NCBI GenBank assembly: GCA_023388675.1
Contig: JAEWFU010000085.1
Span: 1-5,058, forward strand
DNA length: 5,058 nt
Source of the DNA: Pseudomonadota bacterium
GTDB taxonomy: Bacteria > Pseudomonadota > Alphaproteobacteria > Rhizobiales > Rhizobiaceae
Direction: 5' to 3'
Positions within the stretch are counted from its first letter, which is position 1; every line of letters starts with the position of its first letter. Below the pieces are notes generated by a model. The model worked only from the letters and a program-made list of their open reading frames with translations. It was not told the DNA's origin and made no database searches. Both the position numbers and the translations under genes were made by a program. Positions 1 through 5,058 of the stretch are shown piece by piece.

Positions 1-1571
1 CGAGCGTCGAGCTCGACAGCCCGCTGGATCCCCATCTGGCCAACCAGCCGCTGGAGCCGGGCTCCGGCGCGCCGGACCTGAACGCGATCATGAAACGGGT
101 TCGCGACGAACGCGGCCAGCCGCCCAAGTCTGGAGCTGACGTCGACACGGCCAAGGCCGATTTTATTGCCGCGGCGCGGCGCGCTGCCCAAGCGGCGGCC
201 GCCGAAGCCGAAATCATGAAACGGCGTCCGGCAACGAAGTCGAAGTCCGGCGGCTTCAGCATCGGCGGGCTCCTCAAGCGCCGCCGTAAGCCGGTCCTGA
301 TGGGTATCGCGGCCATTCTCATCGCACTGGCCGGGCTGCAGATCGGCCGCACAGTCATCGGCGGCGGCGGCAACGCCGAACCTGTCGCCGAGGCGCCGGC
401 GCCTACCGCCGCACCGCTGGTGTCGGAAGCCGTGGAACCTGAAATTATCGAGGAAGCCCCCGAGCAGCCCGTACGCATGGCTGGCGAAGACATGCCGGAT
501 TCCGCACGTGCGATGATGATCGAACAGCCGGAGGCCGCAGCGGAGGTCTCGACCGACTGGCTGGAAAGCGACGCGGCCACGTCCCTGCCGACCGAGGCGG
601 AGGACTCCCAACAGAACGCCGCAGTTCCGCAACCCGCTGAGGAACAGGAGAATACGGCTCGGAACGCCGAGGCGCCTACCGAAATCGCGAGCATACCGGA
701 TGCCAGCGATGAGGCCGTTGCCGCCATCCCCGTCGATGCCGGCCCGGTAGCGCTGCGCGAGGCCGCGGCCGCGGGCGATCCCAAGGCGCTCTATGAAATC
801 GGCAATCGCTATGCCGAAGGGCGCGGAACACAGGAAGACATGACCAGGGCCGCGGAATGGTACCAGAAGGCCGCTGACCAAGGTCTCGCGCCGGCCCAAT
901 ACCGCATCGGCAATCTCTACGAGAAAGGCGTCGGCATCGAGCGCGACGTGAAGGCGGCCAAGACCTGGTACCAGCTCGCGGCCGGCCAGGGCAACGCGAG
1001 CGCCATGCACAATCTTGCCGTGCTCAACGCCATGGGCGCGGACGGCACGACAGACAACGATTCAGCCGCGCGCTGGTTTGCCGAGGCTGCGGAATTCGGC
1101 GTCAAGGACAGCCAGTTCAACCTCGGCATCCTGGCGGCCAAGGGCGTCGGCATGAAGCAGAACCTCGAAGAAGCTTACAAGTGGTTCGCACTGGTCGCCA
1201 AAGCCGGCGACAAGGACGCCGCAGACAAGCGCGACGAGATTGCCAAGGCGCTGCGCCCCGAGCAGCTCGAAAACGCCCGTGCCTCGGTCGAGCTCTGGCG
1301 CGCCAAGCCGGTCGACGCCGAGGCGAATACGGTCGAGGTTCCCGATAGCTGGAGCGAAGGCGACGAGGTCACGGCCAGCGTCGACATGAAACAAGCCGTC
1401 CGCAACATCCAGACGATCCTGAACAAGAACGGTTACGACGCCGGCTCCGCCGATGGCGTCATGGGCGCGAAGACCAAGGCCGCTATTGCCGCCTTCCAGG
1501 GCGACAACGACATGAATGCCACGGGTGAAGTCGACGAGCCGACGGTGCGCGCGCTGCTGGAACGCCGCTAA
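1..1571 (+). CDS. podJ: PodJ-like polar localisation factor, C-terminal part (Sel1 repeats plus peptidoglycan-binding domain); 5' end outside window
   Basis: The reading frame is already open at the left edge (first full codon at 3), so the ATG at 90 is internal and the protein is longer than the 522 residues visible. Counting from the Met at 90: residues 1-67 are Ala-, Arg- and Lys-rich and cytoplasmic; KRRRK at 63-67 precedes one membrane helix at about 68-90 (nt 291-359). Residues 95-220 form a linker with about 29 acidic and 3 basic residues. Four Sel1 repeats of about 36 residues span 230-373 (nt 777-1208). A PG_binding_1 domain spans about 432-493, with a GYDAGSADGVMG core followed by KTKAAIAAFQ. 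This order (cytoplasmic N-terminus, one helix, periplasmic Sel1 repeats) matches PodJ, which organises the cell pole in Caulobacter and rhizobia; rhizobial forms often end in this peptidoglycan-binding domain. The coiled-coil N-terminus that would settle the name is outside the window. The alternative is an unnamed Sel1/peptidoglycan-binding membrane protein. Confidence 0.85.
   Translation, partial: SVELDSPLDPHLANQPLEPGSGAPDLNAIMKRVRDERGQPPKSGADVDTAKADFIAAARRAAQAAAAEAEIMKRRPATKSKSGGFSIGGLLKRRRKPVLMGIAAILIALAGLQIGRTVIGGGGNAEPVAEAPAPTAAPLVSEAVEPEIIEEAPEQPVRMAGEDMPDSARAMMIEQPEAAAEVSTDWLESDAATSLPTEAEDSQQNAAVPQPAEEQENTARNAEAPTEIASIPDASDEAVAAIPVDAGPVALREAAAAGDPKALYEIGNRYAEGRGTQEDMTRAAEWYQKAADQGLAPAQYRIGNLYEKGVGIERDVKAAKTWYQLAAGQGNASAMHNLAVLNAMGADGTTDNDSAARWFAEAAEFGVKDSQFNLGILAAKGVGMKQNLEEAYKWFALVAKAGDKDAADKRDEIAKALRPEQLENARASVELWRAKPVDAEANTVEVPDSWSEGDEVTASVDMKQAVRNIQTILNKNGYDAGSADGVMGAKTKAAIAAFQGDNDMNATGEVDEPTVRALLERR
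291..359 (+). other. Single transmembrane helix of the PodJ-like protein
   Basis: About 23 hydrophobic residues (PVLMGIAAILIALAG, then LQIGRTVI) follow the basic cluster KRRRK and are followed by GGGG and the acidic linker. By the positive-inside rule this puts the N-terminal side in the cytoplasm and the Sel1 and peptidoglycan-binding domains in the periplasm. It is too far into the protein to be a cleaved signal peptide. Confidence 0.85.
777..1208 (+). other. Four tandem Sel1-like repeats
   Basis: Four units of about 36 residues begin at DPKALYEIGNRYAEG, LAPAQYRIGNLYEKG, NASAMHNLAVLNAMG and VKDSQFNLGILAAKG. Each carries the A-x-x-x-L/I-G ... G ... D/N ... A-x-x-W-(F/Y)-x-x-A-A pattern of Sel1 (TPR-like) repeats. 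The third unit is the most divergent: it has NLAVLNAMGADG where the others have IGN-Y-EG. Such repeats form a helical solenoid that binds partner proteins; here they should lie in the periplasm. Confidence 0.92.
1383..1568 (+). other. C-terminal peptidoglycan-binding domain (PG_binding_1 type)
   Basis: The last 62 residues hold the three-helix PG_binding_1 pattern: AVRNIQTILNKNGYDAG, SADGVMGAKTKAAIAAFQ, then a Gly-Glu-Val-Asp turn and TVRALLERR at the very end. The family binds the peptide stems of peptidoglycan non-enzymatically. Here it would tether the periplasmic arm of the PodJ-like protein to the cell wall. Confidence 0.9.
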
Positions 1572-1582
1572 TTGCGACACGG

Positions 1583-1599
1583 TGCGCCGCTTTAGCGCA
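1583..1599 (+). repeat. Small inverted repeat just after the PodJ-like stop codon
   Basis: TGCGC (1583-1587) and GCGCA (1595-1599) pair perfectly around a 7-nt loop (CGCTTTA), 11 bases past the stop codon. Together with the stem at 1610-1630 it gives two consecutive hairpins at the mRNA end. Five base pairs is short in GC-rich DNA, so chance is a real possibility. Confidence 0.25.
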
Positions 1600-1609
1600 A
1601 ATACCTGCA

Positions 1610-1630
1610 AATCCCGGAGTTTTCGGGATT
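1610..1630 (+). terminator. Possible stem-loop terminator after the PodJ-like gene
   Basis: AATCCCG (1610-1616) and CGGGATT (1624-1630) form a perfect 7-bp stem around the 7-nt loop GAGTTTT, 38 bases after the stop codon. No T run follows the stem (CAATCGCG comes next), so this is not a textbook intrinsic terminator. It could act as a 3'-end stabiliser, a weak terminator or a protein site. Its place between two apparent transcription units is the main support. Confidence 0.35.
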
Positions 1631-1749
1631 CAATCGCGTTCTGGCGTTTGACTTCGAGGGCATGTCGGCGCAAGAACGAAGTACCGTCCTGGTCCGCTTC
1701 GAAAGCAGGAACGGTTCCAGGGTCCGGACACGAATAGTCGAGCTTGGCG

Positions 1750-2673
1750 GTGGGCATCTATCTCCCGATCGCGGAAATGTCGGTCAACATGGTCGTACTT
1801 CTGGCCATGGGTGCTGCGGTGGGCTTCCTGTCGGGCTTGTTCGGTGTGGGCGGCGGTTTTCTGATCACGCCGCTGCTGATTTTCTACAACATTCCTCCGG
1901 CAATCGCTGTCGCCACGGGCGCGAACCAGGTTATCGCGTCCTCGATCTCGGGCGCGCTGTCACACTTCAAGAAGGGCACGATCGACTTCAAGCTGGGAAC
2001 CGTGCTTCTGGCCGGGGGCATCGTCGGTTCCACACTTGGCGTGTGGGTGTTCTCGCTGCTGCGCAGCGTGGGCCAACTGGATCTGTTCGTCTCGCTGCTC
2101 TACGTCGCGCTTCTGGGCACGGTCGGCAGCATGATGCTGGTCGAGAGCGTGCGCGCGATGCGCAGGGCCGCGGGGGGCGTGGCACCGTCTTTGCGCAAGC
2201 CCGGCCAGCACAACTGGATTCACCGCCTGCCGCTCAAGATGCGCTTCCGCGCCTCCAAGCTGTTCGTCAGCGTGATACCGGTTCTCGGGCTGGGCGCGAT
2301 CATCGGCTTTCTCGCCTCGATCATGGGCGTGGGCGGCGGCTTCATCATGGTGCCTGCGCTGATCTACCTGCTGAAGGTGCCGACAAACGTCGTCATCGGA
2401 ACCTCGCTGTTCCAGATCGTCTTCACGGCCGCCTACACCACCATTGTCCATGCTACCGCCAACCAGACGGTCGACGTGGTGCTTGCCTTCCTGCTGATGA
2501 TCGGTGGCGTTGCCGGCGCACAATACGGCGCCAAGGCCGGGCAGAAGTTGCGCGGCGAGCAATTGCGCGCCTTGCTCGCCCTGCTCGTGGTGGCGGTGGC
2601 GTTGAGGCTCGCTTTCGACCTCTTCGTCCGTCCTAACTCGCTCTATTCGCTATCGTCGCTGTCGGGGATCTGA
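1750..2673 (+). CDS. TauE/SafE-family (sulfite/organosulfur exporter-like) membrane transporter
   Basis: The 307-residue hydrophobic protein has the duplicated TauE/SafE architecture. The first half carries GFLSGLFGVGGGFLITP (25-41) followed by GANQ, and the second carries GFLASIMGVGGGFIMVP (186-202) followed by GTSLFQ. Each half adds three to four helices, joined by a basic loop at about 137-170. The family moves sulfite, sulfoacetate, taurine-derived or related anions across the inner membrane; direction and substrate cannot be read from sequence. The first in-frame stop upstream is at 1735-1737. GTG at 1750 is chosen because GAG at 1740-1742 sits 7 bases before it; TTG at 1744 is the alternative and adds two residues. 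The ATG at 1777 would remove the YLPIAE segment, which I recall as conserved in rhizobial homologues. It is the first gene of a likely three-gene operon: the TIGR02186 gene follows after 3 bp. The C-terminus (SLYSLSSLSGI) is coded by a small 9-bp repeat. Confidence 0.9.
   Translation: MGIYLPIAEMSVNMVVLLAMGAAVGFLSGLFGVGGGFLITPLLIFYNIPPAIAVATGANQVIASSISGALSHFKKGTIDFKLGTVLLAGGIVGSTLGVWVFSLLRSVGQLDLFVSLLYVALLGTVGSMMLVESVRAMRRAAGGVAPSLRKPGQHNWIHRLPLKMRFRASKLFVSVIPVLGLGAIIGFLASIMGVGGGFIMVPALIYLLKVPTNVVIGTSLFQIVFTAAYTTIVHATANQTVDVVLAFLLMIGGVAGAQYGAKAGQKLRGEQLRALLALLVVAVALRLAFDLFVRPNSLYSLSSLSGI
2638..2664 (+). repeat. Three-unit 9-bp tandem repeat at the 3' end of the TauE-like gene
   Basis: TCGCTCTAT, TCGCTATCG and TCGCTGTCG lie head to tail, in frame, and encode SLY-SLS-SLS just before the terminal Gly-Ile. 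The TCGCT part is identical in all three units and the other four bases vary. It ends at the GGGGA that probably serves as ribosome binding site of the next gene. It may be an old slippage product, or simply Ser-Leu codon use. Confidence 0.5.
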
Positions 2674-2676
2674 GGC

Positions 2677-3480
2677 ATGGCCTTCGCCCATCCCGCAGCA
2701 CTGGCCGGCACGCTTATGGCGCTTCTGCTGCTGCTGATGCCCGCTGCCGCACAGGCCCCCGAAACGACGAACCCGGAAAACATCCAGATCGGCCTTTCCA
2801 CAGACCGCGTATCGATCACGGCGGACTTCTCCGGTGCTGATCTGACAATTTTCGGTGCATTGGACAACGCCGATCCACTGATCGCACGGCATGGGCGATA
2901 CGACGTCATCGTCGTGCTGGAAGGACCACCCCGTCCCATCGTCGTGCGCAAGAAGAACCGCGTGCTCGGCATGTGGATCAACACCCAGTCGGAGACCTTC
3001 GTCAGCGTTCCGGTCTCCTATTCAGTCGCCACCACGCGTGCATGGCAGGACGTGACCAATCCGTCGAGCTATCGCCAGATGGCGCTGGGAGCCGACAACA
3101 TCACCATCATCCCCGCCGACAAGAGCGGCGACCGGGAAATGATCGCCGAGTTCACCACCGCGCTGCGCGAGCGCAAGAAGGCATCGGACCTGTTCAGCGA
3201 ACGCATCGGCGGCGTGCACTTCCTGTCGCAGAGCCTGTTCCGGGCGACGCTTCACCTCGCACCCAACGTGCCGGTGGGCACGCACAGGGCGCGCGCCTTC
3301 CTGTTCAAGAACGGCGTCTTCATCGCCGAAAGTTCGGCGCAGCTTTCGATCCAGAAGTCCGGTTTCGAGCAGCGCCTGTTCCGCGCAGCGCAGGAGCAGA
3401 GCCTGCTGTATGGCATCGCGGCAGTGGCGCTGGCCTTCCTCACGGGCTGGATCGGCCGCATCGTCTTCCGCAAGGACTGA
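2677..3480 (+). CDS. TIGR02186 family (Alph_Pro_TM) periplasmic protein with C-terminal membrane anchor
   Basis: The 267-residue product has a signal peptide (hydrophobic core about 9-22, likely cleaved after AQA at 25-27). A probably beta-rich periplasmic domain follows (about 28-240), and one C-terminal helix at about 243-263 ends in the basic tail FRKD. The mature domain opens with ENIQIGLSTDRVSITADFSG, then has DVIVVLEGPPRPIVVRKK and MWINTQSETFVSVPVSY. These features and the length fit TIGR02186/PF09608, a family described only from Alphaproteobacteria and of unknown function. The topology is periplasmic body, one anchor, short cytoplasmic tail. ATG at 2677 has GGGGA at 2664-2668 with 8 bases between. 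The gene starts 3 bp after the TauE-like stop and ends 5 bp before the DUF3429 gene, so co-translation is likely. Inference: a periplasmic accessory or sensor subunit of the transporter. No catalytic or metal-binding motif is evident. Confidence 0.9.
   Translation: MAFAHPAALAGTLMALLLLLMPAAAQAPETTNPENIQIGLSTDRVSITADFSGADLTIFGALDNADPLIARHGRYDVIVVLEGPPRPIVVRKKNRVLGMWINTQSETFVSVPVSYSVATTRAWQDVTNPSSYRQMALGADNITIIPADKSGDREMIAEFTTALRERKKASDLFSERIGGVHFLSQSLFRATLHLAPNVPVGTHRARAFLFKNGVFIAESSAQLSIQKSGFEQRLFRAAQEQSLLYGIAAVALAFLTGWIGRIVFRKD
3472..3476 (+). promoter_or_regulatory. Ribosome binding site that decides the GTG start of the DUF3429 gene
   Basis: AAGGA lies 9 bases before GTG 3486, inside the last codons of the preceding gene. 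The frame has no upstream stop for about 500 bases, so this site and the start of family similarity are what fix the start. Its position suggests that translation of the two genes is coupled. Confidence 0.6.
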
Positions 3481-3485
3481 TCGGG

Positions 3486-3938
3486 GTGGGTGATTGGGAG
3501 GGCGACGGCAAGGACGACGTCCCGCACAGCGGCCGGGTCGGCCGCTTCGGTTATGCCGCCTTGCTGCCGATGTGGGTGCTCGCAATCTGGCTGGCGAGCA
3601 TCGACGCGACACATCCATGGCGCGATCTGACGGCAATGCTGCTGTCGAGCTATGGCGCGCTGATGCTTACCTTCGCGGCCGGCGCACATTGGGGCTTCGC
3701 TCCGTCGGAGCACACTGCGGCCGGGGCGACAGCGCTTGTCATCATCGGCTGGACGGCACCGCTATTGCCGAGCAATGGCACATTCGTGCTGCTCGCGATC
3801 GCGCTTGCCGCGCAGGGCGCCTGGGACGCTTTTGCCGTCCATGAGGGAGATTTGCCGGGATGGTATGGCCGTTTGCGCACCCGCATGACGTTCCTTGCCG
3901 TCACGGCAATGCTGGTCGCTTTCGTGGCAACCAGTTGA
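3486..3938 (+). CDS. DUF3429 family small integral membrane protein
   Basis: The 150-residue protein starts at GTG and has a charged 20-residue N-terminus. Hydrophobic segments follow at about 21-38, 47-65, 78-94, 97-112 and 132-148, so about five helices. Family-like motifs are SSYGALMLTFAAGAHWG (54-70), QGAWD (110-114) and LPGWYGRLRTRMT (123-135). The conserved His-Trp-Gly, Trp-Asp and Trp-Tyr-x-x-Leu-Arg signatures match DUF3429 (PF11911). Function is unknown; the protein should sit in the inner membrane. It begins 5 bp after the TIGR02186 gene and shares its strand and probably its mRNA, making it a candidate third component of the transporter module or a passenger. The same frame stays open back to 2973, but that stretch overlaps the TIGR02186 gene and encodes an Arg/His/Gln-rich shadow sequence. 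The next Met (residue 29) lies inside the first helix. The stop codon directly abuts the stop codon of the opposing pdeM gene. Confidence 0.85.
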   Translation: MGDWEGDGKDDVPHSGRVGRFGYAALLPMWVLAIWLASIDATHPWRDLTAMLLSSYGALMLTFAAGAHWGFAPSEHTAAGATALVIIGWTAPLLPSNGTFVLLAIALAAQGAWDAFAVHEGDLPGWYGRLRTRMTFLAVTAMLVAFVATS

Positions 3939-4652
3939 TCAGCCGCGCAGCCGGCGGTGCGCGACCGCATAGACGCGGCTTGTGCCAAGCATGTGGGCGA
4001 AGAAACTCTCCCACCGGAACAGACCTCGATAAGCCTTGTCGAGCACGTTGAGCGAACCGGTGTAGGCGCCGAAGGCCGGCATGACCAGCCGCTCGCCGTC
4101 GGTCGCGAAGCAGCGCCTGCGCACCGCCCGCCCCCGCTGCACGACGACGGCGCCGGGGTGGAGATGGCCGGCGATCTCTCCGGGTTCGGCGCCCGCAAGC
4201 GGCTCATGCCGGAAGCGCAGCCCCCCGAGCGCCAGTTCGCCCGCGACGATGCCCGGAAGGTCCGCCGGAGCATCGGGATCGTGGTTGCCCGCGACCCAAA
4301 TCCATTCGCGCCCGACCATCATGGCCAGCAGTTTCTCGCGATAGACGGAAGGCATACGCTCCGCCCCGAAACCGTCATGAAAGCTGTCGCCCAGGCTGAT
4401 GACCGTCGCCGGGCGGTGATCCGCTATCACCGTATCCAGAAGGTCCAGCGTCGCGCCTGTATCGTAGGGCGGCAGCAACCGGCCCCGCCGCGCGAAGGAC
4501 GAACCCTTCTCGAGATGCAGGTCCGAAACCACCAGCAGCCGCATATCGGGAAAGAACAATGCGCCACGCGGATCGCACAGCGCAACCTCGCCGGCAATGG
4601 CGATCATGCCAGAGCCGCGCGTGAAGCCGTGTCTGTCCGATGCGATGTTCAT
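3939..4652 (-). CDS. pdeM: PdeM, ligase-associated DNA damage response metallophosphoesterase/endonuclease
   Basis: The 237-residue protein carries the binuclear-metal phosphoesterase motifs in order: SDLHLEKG (D44, H46), GDSFHD (D89), GNHD (N123, H124), RHE (H149) and GHLHP (H163, H165). No metal ligand appears to be missing. The SDLHLEKGSSFARRG stretch and a length of about 230 fit TIGR04123 (PdeM/MPE). A homologue from the Pseudomonas putida repair cluster is a manganese-dependent DNA nuclease working beside an Lhr-Core helicase, an ATP-dependent ligase and an exonuclease. ATG at 4652 shares its A with the TGA of the helicase gene (TGATG), and GGGAG lies 4 bases upstream, so translational coupling supports this start. 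The alternative is Met16 at 4607, where family similarity begins (IAIAGEVAL). The first 15 residues are therefore less certain. The protein should act in the cytoplasm in DNA repair; its in vivo substrate is not known. Confidence 0.93.
   Translation of the reverse strand: MNIASDRHGFTRGSGMIAIAGEVALCDPRGALFFPDMRLLVVSDLHLEKGSSFARRGRLLPPYDTGATLDLLDTVIADHRPATVISLGDSFHDGFGAERMPSVYREKLLAMMVGREWIWVAGNHDPDAPADLPGIVAGELALGGLRFRHEPLAGAEPGEIAGHLHPGAVVVQRGRAVRRRCFATDGERLVMPAFGAYTGSLNVLDKAYRGLFRWESFFAHMLGTSRVYAVAHRRLRG
3944..3963. repeat. Inverted repeat beside the convergent stop codons
   Basis: CGCGCA (3944-3949) and TGCGCG (3958-3963) form a perfect 6-bp stem around an 8-nt loop. The stem begins 6 bases beyond the DUF3429 stop and lies inside the last codons of pdeM. 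There is no intergenic space here, so it is the nearest candidate for a 3'-end hairpin on the forward transcript. It lacks a T run and is also explained by Arg-rich coding (HRRLRG). Weak. Confidence 0.25.
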
Positions 4653-5058
4653 CAGTCTCCCATGGCCTCGTGCACGAGGTCTTCCTCGACCTCCGAAAGC
4701 AGCATCTCGTCGGCCTCGCCCTTTACCCGCTCCTTGCCGATCTCCAGCATGACGGGCACTGCGAGCGGCGAGATTCGCTCCAGACCCTTATGCACGATTC
4801 GTCCCCTGATCCGCGAGAGCATGTCGGCAAGCCTGCTGACATCGAGCAACCCGGAAGCCGCATCGGCCCGCGTCGCGCGAAGCAGGATATGGTCCGGATC
4901 GTGCGTGCGCAGCACATCATAGATGAGGTCTGCCGAAACCGTCACCTGCCGGCCGGTCTTCTCCTGGCCGGGATGCCGCTTCTCGATGAGCCCCGCGATC
5001 ACCGCGCAGGCGCGGAAGGTGCGCTTCAGCAGCCAGCTTTCGGCCAGCCAGGCATCGA
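4652..5058 (-). CDS. Ligase-associated DNA damage response DEXH-box helicase (Lhr type), C-terminal end; 5' part outside window
   Basis: The last 134 residues of a much larger protein are visible; the family is usually above 800 residues. The frame is open to the right edge, so the GTG at 5002 is internal. The visible part reads DAWLAESWLLKRTFRACAVI, then AGLIEKRHPGQEKTGRQVTV, then SADLIYDVLRTHDPDHILLR. Next come LLDVSRLADMLSRIRGRIVH and the acidic end LSEVEEDLVHEAMGD. I recognise this as the C-terminus of the TIGR04121 (Lhr-Core-like) helicase. The DEXH and motor motifs lie outside the window and cannot be checked. The family is an ATP-dependent 3'-to-5' DNA translocase encoded with PdeM, an ATP-dependent DNA ligase and an exonuclease. 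Its stop overlaps the pdeM start by one base. The ligase and exonuclease genes, if present, should lie to the right of the window or elsewhere in the genome. Confidence 0.92.
   Translation of the reverse strand, partial: DAWLAESWLLKRTFRACAVIAGLIEKRHPGQEKTGRQVTVSADLIYDVLRTHDPDHILLRATRADAASGLLDVSRLADMLSRIRGRIVHKGLERISPLAVPVMLEIGKERVKGEADEMLLSEVEEDLVHEAMGD
4657..4661 (-). promoter_or_regulatory. Ribosome binding site of pdeM inside the helicase 3' end
   Basis: On the minus strand GGGAG is followed by ACTG and then the ATG of pdeM. The site lies in the last three codons of the helicase gene. With the TGATG stop/start overlap, this suggests that ribosomes ending the helicase re-initiate on pdeM. 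Confidence 0.6.

Noticed and set aside
90..92. ATG at 90 as the start of the Sel1/peptidoglycan-binding protein
   Set aside because: The frame is open to the window edge, and the preceding residues (PLEPGSGAPDLNAI) look like continuing rhizobial PodJ-type sequence.
1648..1676. TTGACT at 1648-1653 as a -35 element for the transporter operon
   Set aside because: No acceptable -10 hexamer lies 16-18 bases downstream (CAAGAA region), so a sigma-70 type promoter cannot be claimed.
1516..1737. A 73-codon + strand frame covering most of the intergenic gap
   Set aside because: Its first part is a shadow of the peptidoglycan-binding domain. No ribosome site or recognisable protein feature was seen, so a small gene is not supported.
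1062..1757. A 231-codon - strand frame across the PodJ-like 3' end and the intergenic gap
   Set aside because: It is antisense to the Sel1 and peptidoglycan-binding domains. No recognisable domain or ribosome site was seen.
1662..2636. A 324-codon + strand frame over the TauE-like gene
   Set aside because: It is an out-of-frame shadow rich in Arg, Gly and His, overlapping an excellent TauE/SafE match.
2973..3938. A 321-codon + strand frame that would fuse a long upstream segment to the DUF3429 protein
   Set aside because: The upstream part overlaps the well-supported TIGR02186 gene in another frame and encodes an Arg/His/Gln-rich shadow sequence. Family similarity and a ribosome site both point to the GTG at 3486.
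3957..4922. A 321-codon + strand frame opposite pdeM and the helicase
   Set aside because: It is antisense to two clear genes, has low-complexity shadow composition and shows no family motif. Long antisense frames are common in GC-rich DNA.
5000..5002. Minus-strand GTG at 5002 as the start of a separate 116-residue protein
   Set aside because: The frame continues upstream to the window edge with helicase-like sequence (DAWLAESWLLKRTFRACA), so this is an internal codon of a larger gene.

Overview
The window is GC-rich, densely packed chromosomal DNA from an alphaproteobacterium, most likely of the Rhizobiales/Hyphomicrobiales (Mesorhizobium-like). The evidence is the set of protein families: a PodJ-type polar protein, a TIGR02186 protein (a family described only from Alphaproteobacteria), and the ligase-associated repair pair. 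The placement rests on recognising families, not on a search. I see no mobile element, CRISPR array, rRNA, tRNA or prophage gene.

Layout. (1) Nucleotides 1-1571, + strand: the 3' part of a large PodJ-like gene, with cytoplasmic tail, one membrane helix, acidic periplasmic linker, four Sel1 repeats and a C-terminal peptidoglycan-binding domain. The gene begins before the window. (2) Nucleotides 1572-1749: a gap of about 175 bp, holding two small inverted repeats and no convincing promoter. (3) Nucleotides 1750-3938, + strand: three tightly spaced membrane-protein genes (gaps of 3 and 5 bp): a TauE/SafE-family transporter, a TIGR02186 periplasmic membrane-anchored protein and a small DUF3429 membrane protein. 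They look like one operon, and two of the three have no known function. (4) Nucleotides 5058-3939, - strand: the C-terminal end of a ligase-associated Lhr-type DEXH helicase, followed with a one-base overlap by the PdeM metallophosphoesterase/nuclease. The two operons converge with no bases between their stop codons, which together form the palindrome TGATCA.

How the genes work together. The PodJ-like protein would link polar organisation in the cytoplasm to the periplasmic cell wall. The TauE-TIGR02186-DUF3429 group is probably a transport module for a small anion, with sulfite, sulfonate or another sulfur compound the guess suggested by the TauE family. The helicase-PdeM pair belongs to a bacterial DNA repair cluster that normally also includes an ATP-dependent DNA ligase and an exonuclease, both outside this window. 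The most open biological question is what the TIGR02186 and DUF3429 proteins do beside the transporter. I found no clearly new system.
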